Below, piece after piece: positions 10,601 through 19,218 of a stretch of DNA of 52,856 nucleotides. This DNA comes from Bacteroidota bacterium (GTDB taxonomy: Bacteria > Bacteroidota > Rhodothermia > Rhodothermales > Bin80). Numbering within the stretch: position 1 is the stretch's first letter; each line of letters begins with the position of its first letter. The stretch is taken from the NCBI GenBank assembly GCA_028875125.1, contig JAPPGC010000012.1, positions 1 through 52,856 of the forward strand, written 5' to 3'. A program made the position numbers and the translations under genes. A model generated the notes under the pieces. It made no database searches. It was not told where the DNA came from and was given only the letters and a program-made list of their open reading frames with translations.

Positions 10601-11034
10601 CCATGCCGGGAGAGGGAGATATTCTTTATCTGGCTACACACAAACCTTTTGCCAAGGGGGATATGTATTCTTTTCGGACCGTTGCAGCAGCAACTGAGTC
10701 GACCTTGGCAGCTCAGGAATTACGTGATATTTACGTAGTCCCCAATCCTTATGTGGCTACTTCTGTTTTTGAACCGCGCAATCCCATAGCCCGCACCGAG
10801 CGTGGAGAACGTAGACTCTATTTTGCGAATGTGCCCCAGCAATGCACGATTCGAATTTATACGCTGGCCGGTGAGTTGGTCGAAACGCTTTACCATGAGA
10901 GTACGCTGGATGACGGTAAAGTATTTTGGGACATGCGGACCAAGGATAATATGAATCTGGCGTACGGGCTTTACATCTTCCACGTAGACAGCCCAGACGG
11001 GTCCTACATTGGTAAGTTCGCAGTCATCAAATAA
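7633..11034 (+). CDS. Large secreted protein with Ca-binding-like Asp-rich repeats, FN3-like domain and T9SS-like tail
   Basis: An 1133-residue protein with a signal peptide (MNFRLNSLLILGISLLVG, cleavage near VNAQ). Around residues 365-430 it has Asp/Gly-rich repeats (DDDGIDNDGDGLVDE, DGIDNDGDWDPDLDD) that look like thrombospondin-type-3 or EF-like calcium loops. Around residues 535-690 it has a fibronectin-III-like segment (KRVTLYWDD, FEGYVIYRS, YYYTVAAYDRG). The end (IRIYTLAGELVETLY, GLYIFHVDS, KFAVIK) matches the shape of a T9SS C-terminal domain. Function is not known. Its position directly after a TonB receptor and before a PorV-like barrel suggests a surface partner of the receptor, filling the place SusD holds in other loci; this is inference. 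Its ATG overlaps the receptor stop codon. Confidence 0.75.
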   Translation: MNFRLNSLLILGISLLVGQVNAQEIGTDRLRGWDQFEVNAWLTNLAKMPLIQGANQDCEQGLTNRRDAILNGNRITTQIFNFGSISAPGNTITDIVWNGLGYGYEFGPFVAAEVVDTYREDGRARDPQSVALRDENGNRVLDANGNQVYVMRIVSDGLVSNGGEISPDGSTYWGWQPIPCAEPVGSFAGIQVVNPVSDKIPTNDDTDDNLDGKPDSWPDDWYNETLEQYLWPGALRQGASNADKETLYFMNDYNNSEFSYWPFPSDSTKRGLGLEVEVRLYQWANPLAEDVIFLIYKITNKSEKDLDKVIFGMWGDPHVGGPGDWPDDWAFYDENLNMVFAWDDDGRSDIAGRVPGYFGYKFLESPGVDDDGIDNDGDGLVDESWTDGIDNDGDWDPDLDDVGVDGIPGTGDIGEGDGIPTAGDQFDITKPGEPNFEFTDIDESDQFGLTSFASPPFAGNRVDNDERVWSFIQPGRFDVVPSTPGDYVFLYGSGDFRLKAGATKRFSIALIVGQNRQDLRLNANIAQQIYDVGYVFAKPPQKPTLRASTGDKRVTLYWDDVAEQSVDPLTREQDFEGYVIYRSTDHEFSDQQTITDINGSKFLFTPLKTALGVDARFDLDNGLKGPSPITFPGRGVSYDLGDDTGLFHTFVDSNNVVNGQTYYYTVAAYDRGFAGEEEEAFANGIPPSETSKTITYDPTTDRYIFDLNTIAVVPGPKVAGYVPPSALDPSGLAHASGHATGAIVINVVDELAVRDGQTYRIEFYETDEGIAYSVINEGPVTVSVLASPGKSQRTTFKNIIESSLEVRTADGRLLVQGTDYSVNGAIGAINVFPSAGISPGQELFASFQYAPLFESRLLQSEEANIVFDGLHVFVQDDPLEPNIEASGWTDSDTQIPYRLLPPSTGPRRMLYPADYEIRFSDSPIGNGFNNNLPIPFEVVNVTRANMPIDVFVPDVNRNGVWDVNERIVFLEQVDGLLTATWEVRMDNVGSMPGEGDILYLATHKPFAKGDMYSFRTVAAATESTLAAQELRDIYVVPNPYVATSVFEPRNPIARTERGERRLYFANVPQQCTIRIYTLAGELVETLYHESTLDDGKVFWDMRTKDNMNLAYGLYIFHVDSPDGSYIGKFAVIK

Positions 11035-11038
11035 GCCC

Positions 11039-12088
11039 ATGTATAAGTATCTTTCCATAGCGGTTCTGCTCTTGGGGGCATCCATGGGTGTCTCGGCAGT
11101 GGCACAGGATAACCCCGACAGCCCTGACAGTGGAACGATCACACGTGTTGGAACGACTGCGGCGCAGTTTCTGAAGCTTGGGGTTGGAGCTCGTGCAATT
11201 TCGCTCGGTGGGGCTTATGTAGCTGAAGCCAGCGACATGAGTGCGGTCTACTGGAATCCTGCAGGGTTTGCCCGTCTTCGTGGCAGCCATGTGCAACTCA
11301 GCAATACGCGTTATCTGGCGGACATCAACTACAATTTTGCTGCATTTGGTACTTCAATTGATCGCGTCGGCTCTATGGGGCTTGCATTGCTTATGGTGGA
11401 CAGTGGAGATATGCCCGTCCGAACAGAAATGCAGCCGGAGGGCACTGGTGAGCAGTTCAATGTGGTCAGTTTCGCGCTACAGGTCACCTATGCGCGTGAC
11501 CTGAGTGATCAATTTTCGATCGGGGGTTCACTCAAATTTATTCAAGAGCGTGTATGGCACAGTAAGGCCTCCTCGGTCGCGTTTGATGTTGGCACGCTTT
11601 TCACCACTCCTTTCAAGGGTCTGCGTCTTGGTGCAAGTATGTCCAATCTGGGCCCCAAATTGCGTATGGATGGACGGGATATACTTTTCAGTGAAGATCC
11701 CAGCCCAAATACGGAGGGTACCGCAGAGATCATTAATGCGCAGTATCGCATGGATTCATTTTCCATGCCGCTGATATTCAGGGTTGGTCTCGCTTGGGAT
11801 GCAGTGGATACCGGGACGCATCGTGTACTGATCACAACCGATGCAGCGCATCCCAATGATAATGCGGAATATGTGAATGCAGGTGTGGAGTATTCTTTCA
11901 GGGACCTTGTTGCATTCAGGGGGGGATATCGTAATCTGTTTGAGCCGGATACAGAGCAGGGGCTGACCGCCGGCGGCAGTTTAATCGTTCGCATCAACAG
12001 GGATCTGGCTGCACAATTCGACTATGCGTATGCTGACTTTGGTCGATTGACGCAGACGCACTGGTTCACCTTCAACCTTTCTTTCTAG
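11039..12088 (+). CDS. PorV/PorQ-like outer-membrane beta-barrel protein
   Basis: A 349-residue protein from the ATG at 11039, four nt after the preceding stop codon. A start at 11009 would overlap the upstream gene and place the signal peptide internally. The signal peptide (MYKYLSIAVLLLGASMG, cleavage near AVAQ) is followed by the PorV/PorQ (UPF0164-like) signature: AAQFLKLGVGARAISLGGAYVA, then a YWNPAG motif. Alternating beta-strands run to a terminal Phe (FNLSF). PorV is the shuttle protein of T9SS that carries cargo to the attachment complex; PorQ and FadL-like relatives also fall here. Which sub-role applies cannot be settled from this gene, but the next two neighbours carry T9SS-like tails. 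Confidence 0.8.
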   Translation: MYKYLSIAVLLLGASMGVSAVAQDNPDSPDSGTITRVGTTAAQFLKLGVGARAISLGGAYVAEASDMSAVYWNPAGFARLRGSHVQLSNTRYLADINYNFAAFGTSIDRVGSMGLALLMVDSGDMPVRTEMQPEGTGEQFNVVSFALQVTYARDLSDQFSIGGSLKFIQERVWHSKASSVAFDVGTLFTTPFKGLRLGASMSNLGPKLRMDGRDILFSEDPSPNTEGTAEIINAQYRMDSFSMPLIFRVGLAWDAVDTGTHRVLITTDAAHPNDNAEYVNAGVEYSFRDLVAFRGGYRNLFEPDTEQGLTAGGSLIVRINRDLAAQFDYAYADFGRLTQTHWFTFNLSF

Positions 12089-12094
12089 CACGGG

Positions 12095-13720
12095 ATGAGG
12101 CCGTTCTGGATCAGTGTTGCCATGCTGTTTGTTTGGGTGGCGTCTACGCAGGCTCAACTTGTGCATGATGTGATTCATGCAGAAATTGAATTGAATCCGC
12201 CCGAGGTTTCCGTAGCGGGAAAGATTGCTACGACAAGAATTGTTGGTGAGGAACTCTCAACCCAGTTCACCGGGATTGCCTTGCAGGGTTTCACAGCCAG
12301 CGATTCTTTGTCTGGTTCAGTCCGCTTCTATGAGAACAATGCCTGGGGACTGTGGCATCCGCTCTACATTGTTCGAAGCGGTACGGATGAAGCATTTCTT
12401 GCCGCGTACCGTGGGGAGGAAGTTCGTACGGCATCAAGCCTTGAGTTTCAGTTCCAGATAGATTCGGCCTACGAGTTACAGATTTTGAGTGCGGGCTCAT
12501 TTGATCAGCGTCTCGACGGGCAGGAACTGCCGACTCATCAACGACAGAAGACAGGGAAATCGAATGATTTTAGGATCACAGCCCCCCAGTTGCGACGCAG
12601 GGCAGAATGGGGCGCTCAGCCTTTTCGGGGTACACCGATTGCTCTGAACAGGCCCAGCTACAACTACAAGACGTTGCATCACACGGCGGGTTTTTCGGCG
12701 AAGACACTAGCGCAAGGTCTAGATCAGGTTCGGCGGATTCAGGATTTCCATCAAAATGGTCGCGGATGGAGCGATATCGGGTATCAGTTCCTTATGGATC
12801 AGGAGGGACGCCTATATCAGGGGCGCCCGTTTCTGAACGAGGCAGCTCCTTTTGATCAAGGTCCTCCCTTGGCGCATGGTGCCCATGCAGGAGGGGCGAA
12901 TACAGGTAACATTGGGATCTCACTTATGGGGTGTTACCATCCGCCAGAAGGATCAAACTGTCAGGATCAAATGACGGATTCGGCAGTGGATTCACTGATC
13001 GTAACCTTTGGATTCATGTCTGAGCGTTACGGGGTGTCCCCGAGAAATATGCGGGGGCATCGCGATTTTGGTAGTACTTCCTGTCCTGGCGACAACAACT
13101 ATCCGAGAATTCCAGACTTTATTCAGAGGATAGAGGGTTTGCTTGTAACCGGTAACAGCCTCCTTGGACGGGCGGCAATGGATGCTCGTGTGGATAACGA
13201 GGGTATAGTTACAGTCACCTGGGCGTTTCTTGCAGATTTTGGTATTGTTGAATTTATCGTTCGGCGACGTGTTGGAGACGACAGTGGAGTAAGGATTACT
13301 GGTGGGGCGGGAGCGGTTGATGGTAAGACTATTGACACCCCAGGTGTGGGTCGTCAAATCTATGAGCTCTGGGCACGAAGTGAGAGCGGGTTTGAACAGC
13401 GATTAGCGTTTGCTGACGTTGATGTGGGAGCAGCAGCCGGAGACTTTCTAACCCAGTCCTTCCCCAATCCAACATCAGGTCAGGCCACGATCAGGTACTT
13501 CCTTGCAAGGGAATCCGGTATAGTTTCAGCTGAGATATTTGACGTTACGGGCAAACTGGTGCTTACAGCGGAGGAACAGTATAGAGAGGCAGGTCAATGG
13601 TATGTAACCTTCTTCGATACGTCTGCATTGCCGAGTGGAGTTTACTTTTACAGGATCTCGGTGGATGGATTTGGGGGCACTGTATTCGAGGCCTCGCAGC
13701 CTCTTATTGTCATTCGGTAG
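12095..13720 (+). CDS. Secreted N-acetylmuramoyl-L-alanine amidase (PGRP/Amidase_2) with T9SS tail
   Basis: A 541-residue exported enzyme, signal peptide MRPFWISVAMLFVWVASTQA. The catalytic PGRP/T7-lysozyme fold spans about residues 165-350. Zinc ligands are readable: His195 or His196 in LHHTAG, His322 in RGHRDFG, and Cys330 in TSCPGD. The conserved Tyr lies in DIGYQFLMD, and IGISLMG forms the core strand. Retention of the Cys ligand argues for active amidase rather than a non-catalytic receptor. It should cleave the bond between MurNAc and the L-Ala of peptidoglycan stems. The C-terminus (FPNPTSGQATIRY, AEIFDVTGKLV, SGVYFYRIS) is a T9SS sorting domain, so it may act on foreign peptidoglycan outside the cell. 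The gene ends 11 bp inside the convergent SIS gene. Confidence 0.88.
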   Translation: MRPFWISVAMLFVWVASTQAQLVHDVIHAEIELNPPEVSVAGKIATTRIVGEELSTQFTGIALQGFTASDSLSGSVRFYENNAWGLWHPLYIVRSGTDEAFLAAYRGEEVRTASSLEFQFQIDSAYELQILSAGSFDQRLDGQELPTHQRQKTGKSNDFRITAPQLRRRAEWGAQPFRGTPIALNRPSYNYKTLHHTAGFSAKTLAQGLDQVRRIQDFHQNGRGWSDIGYQFLMDQEGRLYQGRPFLNEAAPFDQGPPLAHGAHAGGANTGNIGISLMGCYHPPEGSNCQDQMTDSAVDSLIVTFGFMSERYGVSPRNMRGHRDFGSTSCPGDNNYPRIPDFIQRIEGLLVTGNSLLGRAAMDARVDNEGIVTVTWAFLADFGIVEFIVRRRVGDDSGVRITGGAGAVDGKTIDTPGVGRQIYELWARSESGFEQRLAFADVDVGAAAGDFLTQSFPNPTSGQATIRYFLARESGIVSAEIFDVTGKLVLTAEEQYREAGQWYVTFFDTSALPSGVYFYRISVDGFGGTVFEASQPLIVIR

Positions 13721-14489
13721 CCCCGTACACTCGGCGTACTCGCGCGCGATAGTCATCAAAACACTCATCAAACCGCGCAGCCGATGCTTCGCTTCCTATG
13801 TGATAACTGCTCGTTAATACAATTGGTGGGTAACCTTGTTGGGTGAGTTTTTCAGCAACTAGGCATTTGAGGCTGTTTACGAGAAGGGCTACGCCGACCG
13901 TCGATCCGGGACCGATCAAATCAGGATGGCCTTCCACACGTACCATCGCATCGCCTGCCGGCACACAGTTATCAAGGACAACATCAGCAAGGTCAATCAG
14001 TCGTTTACCGCTGCTATGTCGAGCAGTGGAAGCACTGCAGTGTGCTTTTGAGACAACTGCAATCAAGGGCAAATTTCTTACTTTGGCTTCCAATGCAACT
14101 TCTACAACGACCTCGTTCACTCCACTGTTGGAGAACACCATGAAGCTGTCAGGGGGCTCAAGTACAAAATTGCGAAGAATAGTTTTGCCCAGTCCCTCAA
14201 CACGCTCAAGGAAGATGGCCTGTCGCTGACCGTTTGCTCCCACGACCTGGTTATGGTAGGTGAGAGACAGTTCTACAATCGGATGAAATCCCGGAAAGCT
14301 TCCATAGCGGGGAAAGACTTCTTCAACTCCCATTCGCGAATGGCCGGACCCAAAGAGGTGTACTAGGCCGTTCCCAGCAATGCTGTGAGCACAGATATCA
14401 GCGGCTTCTTGCAGTGCTTCTATTTGACTCTTGCGAATTTCTTCAAGCACACGCGAGGCTTCACTCAGATAATTTCGTGCAGAATCCAT
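13710..14489 (-). CDS. SIS-domain sugar-phosphate-binding protein
   Basis: A 259-residue cytoplasmic protein of the SIS (sugar isomerase) family, UPF0309-like. The phosphosugar-binding loop is GLVHLFGSGHSRMGVEE near residues 41-57, and the second SIS signature is FMVFSNSGVNEVVVEVALEA near residues 116-135. It probably binds or isomerises a phosphorylated amino or keto sugar; the substrate is unknown. It is divergent from a Gfo/Idh/MocA dehydrogenase across an 84-bp gap that must hold both promoters, which points to related sugar metabolism. Its 3' end overlaps the amidase 3' end by 11 bp, so the two transcripts are convergent and antisense at their tails. Confidence 0.85.
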   Translation of the reverse strand: MDSARNYLSEASRVLEEIRKSQIEALQEAADICAHSIAGNGLVHLFGSGHSRMGVEEVFPRYGSFPGFHPIVELSLTYHNQVVGANGQRQAIFLERVEGLGKTILRNFVLEPPDSFMVFSNSGVNEVVVEVALEAKVRNLPLIAVVSKAHCSASTARHSSGKRLIDLADVVLDNCVPAGDAMVRVEGHPDLIGPGSTVGVALLVNSLKCLVAEKLTQQGYPPIVLTSSYHIGSEASAARFDECFDDYRARVRRVYGATE

Positions 14490-14573
14490 GTATAGCGTAA
14501 TTTTTATTCGGGCTACGCCCCAAAAGTTTTATTATGGGAATCATAAGGCCACACAAACAAAATACTCAATCAA

Positions 14574-15779
14574 ATGGCGCAGAAACACAACATAACTATG
14601 CTGGGGACTGGTCTGATCGGACTGTTCTATACCATGACACTACACGGACAAAGAGGGCGTGATCGTGTCAGTTGCGTATACTCGCGAGACATTGATCGTG
14701 CCCAGGGATTTGCGAGGAAGTGGGGAATTGAACATGCAGTAACAGACATGGAGGAGGCTATTAAACACTCATCCAGCGATGTTGTTATCATTGGGTTGCC
14801 CAATCATTTGCATGAGGAGGCTGTGCAAATTTGTGCAGATGCAAACAAAGCCGTGCTTTGTACTAAACCACTGGCACGCTCGGCTGCAGAAGCAAGACGC
14901 ATCCTGGATATTGTCGAGTCAAGCGGCATATTTGGGGGTTACCTGGAAGATCTCGTCTACACTCCCAAGACACTCAAGGCGTTGGAATCGGTGCGTCGAG
15001 GCGCCTTGGGAGAAATACTCTGGACGCGTTCACGTGAGGCGCACAGTGGTCCACACAGCAGTTGGTTTTGGGACATAGAGCAGGCGGGCGGAGGCGCAAT
15101 TGTGGACCTAGGGTGCCACTGTATCGAGATCATTCGCAATTTTGTGGGCAAGGACATTCGACCAATAGAAGTAAGCTGTTGGGCCGATACGCTGGTGCAC
15201 CCCATAAAGGCGGAAGACAACAGTATAGCGTTGATTCGCTTTGAGAATGGCGCTGTGGGCCAGTTTGAGGTCAGCTGGACATTCCGGGGAGGTATGGACT
15301 TGCGTGACGAGGTTGCCGGGACCGAAGGGACAATCTGGCTAAACCATTTTCTGAGGACAGGTTTTGAGATGTTTTCGAGTGGCGCAGGAGGCTATGTCGC
15401 AGAAAAAGCTGAACAGGAGTCGGGGTGGCTGTTCCCGGTGGGTGATGAAGTACATGAGCTGGGCTACACGGATATGTTCACGGATATGTTCAATGCGATG
15501 GACGAAGGTCGCGAGCCAATGGAGACGATCTATGATGGATATGTAGTTAATGCGGTGATTGATGCGTGCTATCGTTCTGCAAAATCCCGCAAATGGGAGC
15601 CGGTAGAGTTGGAGGACTGGCGTGGACGCACAGGGGTAGCGCGAATGCAGGGTCTAAAAGAGAAGATTGACGGGCTTGAGCTGGTCAAGCGTGAACGTCT
15701 GCCAAATGGCGAAGTCAAACTCATCCTGAAGGATCCCGGTACGGGTGAGGTCACCCAACGAGTTGTTGAAAATGATTGA
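14574..15779 (+). CDS. Gfo/Idh/MocA-family NAD(P)-dependent oxidoreductase
   Basis: A 401-residue dehydrogenase. The Rossmann motif GTGLIG lies at about residues 11-16. The family signature usually written EKPxA reads CTKPLA near residue 100, with Thr in place of Glu; the catalytic Lys is kept. The second domain has [22 protein letters not shown], with the conserved Asp and His of the active site (DLGCH). These enzymes oxidise or reduce a sugar, inositol or sugar acid at a hydroxyl carbon using NAD(P). The 3' end overlaps the next gene by 8 bp (15772-15779), so the pair is very likely cotranscribed and coupled. With the divergent SIS gene it suggests a small catabolic cluster for an uncommon sugar derivative. 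Confidence 0.88.
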   Translation: MAQKHNITMLGTGLIGLFYTMTLHGQRGRDRVSCVYSRDIDRAQGFARKWGIEHAVTDMEEAIKHSSSDVVIIGLPNHLHEEAVQICADANKAVLCTKPLARSAAEARRILDIVESSGIFGGYLEDLVYTPKTLKALESVRRGALGEILWTRSREAHSGPHSSWFWDIEQAGGGAIVDLGCHCIEIIRNFVGKDIRPIEVSCWADTLVHPIKAEDNSIALIRFENGAVGQFEVSWTFRGGMDLRDEVAGTEGTIWLNHFLRTGFEMFSSGAGGYVAEKAEQESGWLFPVGDEVHELGYTDMFTDMFNAMDEGREPMETIYDGYVVNAVIDACYRSAKSRKWEPVELEDWRGRTGVARMQGLKEKIDGLELVKRERLPNGEVKLILKDPGTGEVTQRVVEND

Positions 15780-16623
15780 GCCCCTGCAGAAAGGAGCGGA
15801 GCTGCTTGCAGATATCCGGGACAGCGCAGTGCCATCTGGGCAATGGCGTATGTGGTGGCTTGGTCAAAGTGGATTTCTGATTAAATGGGAGGAGCGGTAC
15901 TGTCTGTTGGATCCATACCTCTCAGATTCGCTGACAAAAAAGTACGCCAGTACGGATAAGCCACATATACGAATGACCGAGCTCGTGTTGGCTCCGGAGA
16001 TGCTTGATTGCATAGATGTTGTCAGTTCAAGCCACAATCACACGGACCATCTGGATGCCGAAACACTTAAGCCCCTGCGGCGCGTAAATCCAGATTTGGC
16101 CATGGTAATTCCAGAGGCAAACAGATCATTTGTTGCTGAACGGTTACAATGCGATTTTGCGTGGCCCAATGGGCTTAGTGATGGGATGCAGCATGAGGTG
16201 CGGGGGTTTCGATTCGTGGGTATTCCGGCAGCGCATGAGGCTCTGGAAGTGGATGAATTTGGGCGGCATCGGTTTATGGGATACATTATCAGGTTCGGGG
16301 ACTGGACGTTTTATCACAGTGGAGATACGTTGCTTTATGAAGGCATGGTTGACCGGCTTAAACCTTGGAGTGTAGACGTTGCATTATTGCCCATCAATGG
16401 ACGTGATCCGGCACGCCGCGTTGCCGGTAATTTAAATGGCAGGCAGGCGGCCCGACTGGCAAAAGATATTGGAGCCAGGCTTGTAGTGCCCTGCCATTAT
16501 GATATGTTCACATTCAACACAGCTTCACCAGAGTCTTTTGTCGCTGACTGCAATAAGCTGAACCAGCCACACTGTGTAATGAAGAACGGTGAAGGGCTTG
16601 ACAGTATGTCGCTCCCCGCATAG
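15772..16623 (+). CDS. UlaG-like metallo-beta-lactamase-fold hydrolase
   Basis: A 283-residue protein from the ATG at 15772, which gives an 8-bp overlap with the dehydrogenase gene. The N-terminal block [13 protein letters not shown] and [10 protein letters not shown] is characteristic of the UlaG (L-ascorbate-6-phosphate lactonase) branch of metallo-beta-lactamase-fold enzymes. Metal ligands appear in [10 protein letters not shown] (HxHxDH), in a mid-protein AAHEA segment, in [10 protein letters not shown], and in the late motif PCHYDMF. It probably opens a lactone or hydrolyses a phosphorylated sugar acid in the cytoplasm. Its partner dehydrogenase could make the lactone. Substrate is inference. 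Confidence 0.82.
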   Translation: MIEPLQKGAELLADIRDSAVPSGQWRMWWLGQSGFLIKWEERYCLLDPYLSDSLTKKYASTDKPHIRMTELVLAPEMLDCIDVVSSSHNHTDHLDAETLKPLRRVNPDLAMVIPEANRSFVAERLQCDFAWPNGLSDGMQHEVRGFRFVGIPAAHEALEVDEFGRHRFMGYIIRFGDWTFYHSGDTLLYEGMVDRLKPWSVDVALLPINGRDPARRVAGNLNGRQAARLAKDIGARLVVPCHYDMFTFNTASPESFVADCNKLNQPHCVMKNGEGLDSMSLPA

Positions 16624-16787
16624 TGAGGTGTACCGCATTGAAGTTTTGGGTAATTTCGACGGAGGGACATACTTTGAGCGCAATCACGAATCCATTGTAC
16701 GCCGTTTATTGTTCAACCCATCGTATTCAAGGAGGAAGCAACAGAATATGGTCGTGGGCTAGGGATATAAGTGCTGACATTCTTGTC

Positions 16788-16815
16788 TTGACCGGGAATC
16801 AATCGCCTCTGTATT
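16788..16815 (+). promoter_or_regulatory. Possible sigma70-like promoter before pyrC
   Basis: TTGACC (16788-16793) is followed after 16 nt by TGTATT (16810-16815), about 28 bp before the preferred pyrC ATG at 16844. It lies within the 220-nt non-coding stretch 16624-16843, which shows no other feature. The match is moderate and unverified; the organism may use the Bacteroidota consensus instead. Confidence 0.2.
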
Positions 16816-16843
16816 GCTATATTCAATGCAGGCTCTTGCGCAG

Positions 16844-18130
16844 ATGACACCGAATCTTCTGATTCAAGGCGGAACGCTTTTGCATCCTCTAACCGGGGAT
16901 GCTCATCATGCAGATATGCGTATTCGCGATGGCGTGATCACGGAAATCGGACGTGACTTGGTCAGTTCCGGGGAGCAGGTATTGGATATCAAAGGACGCA
17001 TGGTGTCACCGGGATGGATAGACATGCATGTCCACTTGCGTGAACCAGGCGAGGAGCACAAGGAGACTATCGAAACAGGTTGCCGCGCAGCTGCCTTTGG
17101 TGGCTTTACTGCGGTTGCCTGTATGCCCAATACTACGCCTCCCATAGACACGAGAGAATCGGTTCACTCGCTTATAAAGCGGGCGGAAGCACTACCGGTG
17201 GACGTACATCCAATTGCCTGTGTGTCACGCGGGCGTGCGGGCACAGAGCTTTCGGAAATGGCTGAACTCGCTGCAGCAGGGGCGGTTGCCTTCAGTGATG
17301 ATGGATCACCAGTGCAGGATGGAAGCTTAATGCGGCGAGCACTTGAATATACTCGGACTCTGAACAAGCCCATCATTAATCATATGGAGGCCATGGAGCT
17401 TGGTCCAAAAGGTCACATTAATGAGGGGCTGGTTTCCACCAGGCTTGGCTTAACTCCTATACCAACCTTTTCGGAGGAGTCAATGCTTGCACGTGATCTC
17501 ATGTTGGCTGAGTTGACAGGAGGACATTTACACGTTGCTCATGTATCAACGGCACGCTCAACCGACATGATCCGCGAAGCCAAGTCCCGCGGTATAAGGG
17601 TCACAGCAGAAGCATGTGCACACCATTTCTCATTGACCGACGAGATTGTTGAGAATTCCGGTTTTGATGCGCAAACCAAGATGCATCCGCCCTTGCGCAC
17701 GGCCGCAGATGTGGAGGCTATTCGAATGGGTTTCGTTGATGGAACACTGGATGCGATATGCACAGATCACGCACCGCATGCACCCTTCGAGAAGGAGGTT
17801 GATTTTGTAGCTGCACCATTTGGTATTATCGGCCTGGAAACTGCATGGGGGTTGACTGGTCGATACCTGATTGCTACGCAATGTCTCAGTGTCGCCCGTG
17901 CAGTGTACAGTATATGTGTGGCTCCTCGCGTGATTCTGGGACTTGATGTACCTGCGCTTGAGCCCGGAGCCGCCGCCAACTTGACGATCTTTGACGCGAC
18001 GACAAAGTGGACATTTGAGGCCCGGCACATCCATTCCAAGAGCCGAAACACACCGTTTGTGGGCACGTCCATGATTGGGCGTGCATGGGCAATCTACAAT
18101 AAAGGACAACTCGTCGAGCACGAACCGTGA
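16844..18130 (+). CDS. pyrC: Dihydroorotase (class I)
   Basis: From the ATG at 16844 the protein is 428 residues, the normal length for class I dihydroorotase, starting MTPNLLIQGGTLLHP. In-frame ATGs at 16814 and 16826 are possible but add atypical residues. The amidohydrolase metal site is clear: DMHVHLREPG near residue 50, FSDDGSPV (the Asp that replaces carboxylated Lys in class I enzymes), INHMEA, HVAHVST, and CTDHAPH. It catalyses ring closure of carbamoyl-aspartate to dihydroorotate in pyrimidine synthesis. The TGA overlaps the GTG of ddl (GTGA at 18127-18130), so the two are coupled in one operon. Confidence 0.92.
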   Translation: MTPNLLIQGGTLLHPLTGDAHHADMRIRDGVITEIGRDLVSSGEQVLDIKGRMVSPGWIDMHVHLREPGEEHKETIETGCRAAAFGGFTAVACMPNTTPPIDTRESVHSLIKRAEALPVDVHPIACVSRGRAGTELSEMAELAAAGAVAFSDDGSPVQDGSLMRRALEYTRTLNKPIINHMEAMELGPKGHINEGLVSTRLGLTPIPTFSEESMLARDLMLAELTGGHLHVAHVSTARSTDMIREAKSRGIRVTAEACAHHFSLTDEIVENSGFDAQTKMHPPLRTAADVEAIRMGFVDGTLDAICTDHAPHAPFEKEVDFVAAPFGIIGLETAWGLTGRYLIATQCLSVARAVYSICVAPRVILGLDVPALEPGAAANLTIFDATTKWTFEARHIHSKSRNTPFVGTSMIGRAWAIYNKGQLVEHEP

Positions 18131-19218
18131 AGAGATATTCAGTCCCTGCCGACCTGCATGTAGTTCTAGTCTATGGCGGACAGTCAGCCGAGCATGAAGT
18201 TTCTCTTGTGTCGGCGAGAAATATTCTTGATGCAATTGACCTGACCCGTTATAAGGTCACCCTAGTACGTATTGATCACGACGGCACATGGCGCCAGATA
18301 GCAACGGTCAATGACATCAATCGGCAACAATTAAACCTGAAGGCAGACGGCGAGCCAGTTTTGTTGGGACCTGGCAAGAAGCTTATCCCGGTCAAGACGC
18401 CGGATAGGGCAGTGACCGCGGATGTAGTGTTTCCTGTGTTACATGGTACCAATGGAGAAGATGGTACAATCCAGGGGTTACTCCAGATGTATGGTATTCC
18501 CTTTGTCGGCGCAGGTGTTTTGGGGTCAGCAATATGTATGGATAAGGAGGTCTCAAAACGCCTTTTGCGAGAAAACGGTATTCCGGTGCCTAGTTACAGG
18601 GTGTTGTACCGCGATACGGTTGATTTTCCCAGCTATGACTCTATAGCTCAGACACTTGGAAAGACATTCTTTGTGAAACCGGCCAATACTGGCTCGTCGG
18701 TGGGTATTTCCCGTGTTTCATCAGTAGTTTCGTGTGAAGCAGCCATAAAAAAGGCTTTTGAATTTGACGACAAAGTGTTGGTGGAAGAGGCCATTAAGGG
18801 GCGTGAGATTGAATGCGCTGTATTGGGATACGCTCCCGTGGAGGTTTCTAATTGTGGGGAAATAACCACAACCCATTCATTCTATTCGTACGAAGCCAAG
18901 TATGAGGATGAAGAGGCGACAAGCCTGATCATCCCGGCTCCAATGCCAGATGATGTGCTGGAATCTATTCAGAACATGGCCGGCAGAGTTTGCAGGGTTC
19001 TCGAGTGCGGTGGTATGGCCCGTGTAGATTTTTTTCTCGAAGACTCAGGCCGACTGTTGGTCAACGAGGTTAATACTATTCCTGGCTTTACTTCGGTAAG
19101 CATGTACCCCTTGCTTTGGGAGTATTCGGGAAGGTCGCGCTCGGAAGTGGTCAATATCCTGATCCGGGACGCACTAGATGCTCACCTACGGCGTCAGGAA
19201 TTGACACGCAGGCGTTAA
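18127..19218 (+). CDS. ddl: D-alanine-D-alanine ligase
   Basis: A 363-residue ATP-grasp ligase starting with GTG, overlapping the pyrC stop by 4 nt. Visible family motifs are VLVYGGQSAEHEVSLVSA at the N-terminus, FPVLHGTNGEDGTIQGLLQ, VKPANTGSSVGISRV in the ATP-grasp domain, the FYSYEAKYED loop, and RVDFFLEDSGRLLVNEVNTIPGF with the Mg-binding Glu and Asn. It joins two D-Ala molecules for the peptidoglycan stem peptide in the cytoplasm. The TAA overlaps the murF ATG (TAATG, 19216-19220). Ddl next to MurF is functionally sensible, because MurF adds the D-Ala-D-Ala that Ddl makes. Confidence 0.95.
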   Translation: MKRYSVPADLHVVLVYGGQSAEHEVSLVSARNILDAIDLTRYKVTLVRIDHDGTWRQIATVNDINRQQLNLKADGEPVLLGPGKKLIPVKTPDRAVTADVVFPVLHGTNGEDGTIQGLLQMYGIPFVGAGVLGSAICMDKEVSKRLLRENGIPVPSYRVLYRDTVDFPSYDSIAQTLGKTFFVKPANTGSSVGISRVSSVVSCEAAIKKAFEFDDKVLVEEAIKGREIECAVLGYAPVEVSNCGEITTTHSFYSYEAKYEDEEATSLIIPAPMPDDVLESIQNMAGRVCRVLECGGMARVDFFLEDSGRLLVNEVNTIPGFTSVSMYPLLWEYSGRSRSEVVNILIRDALDAHLRRQELTRRR

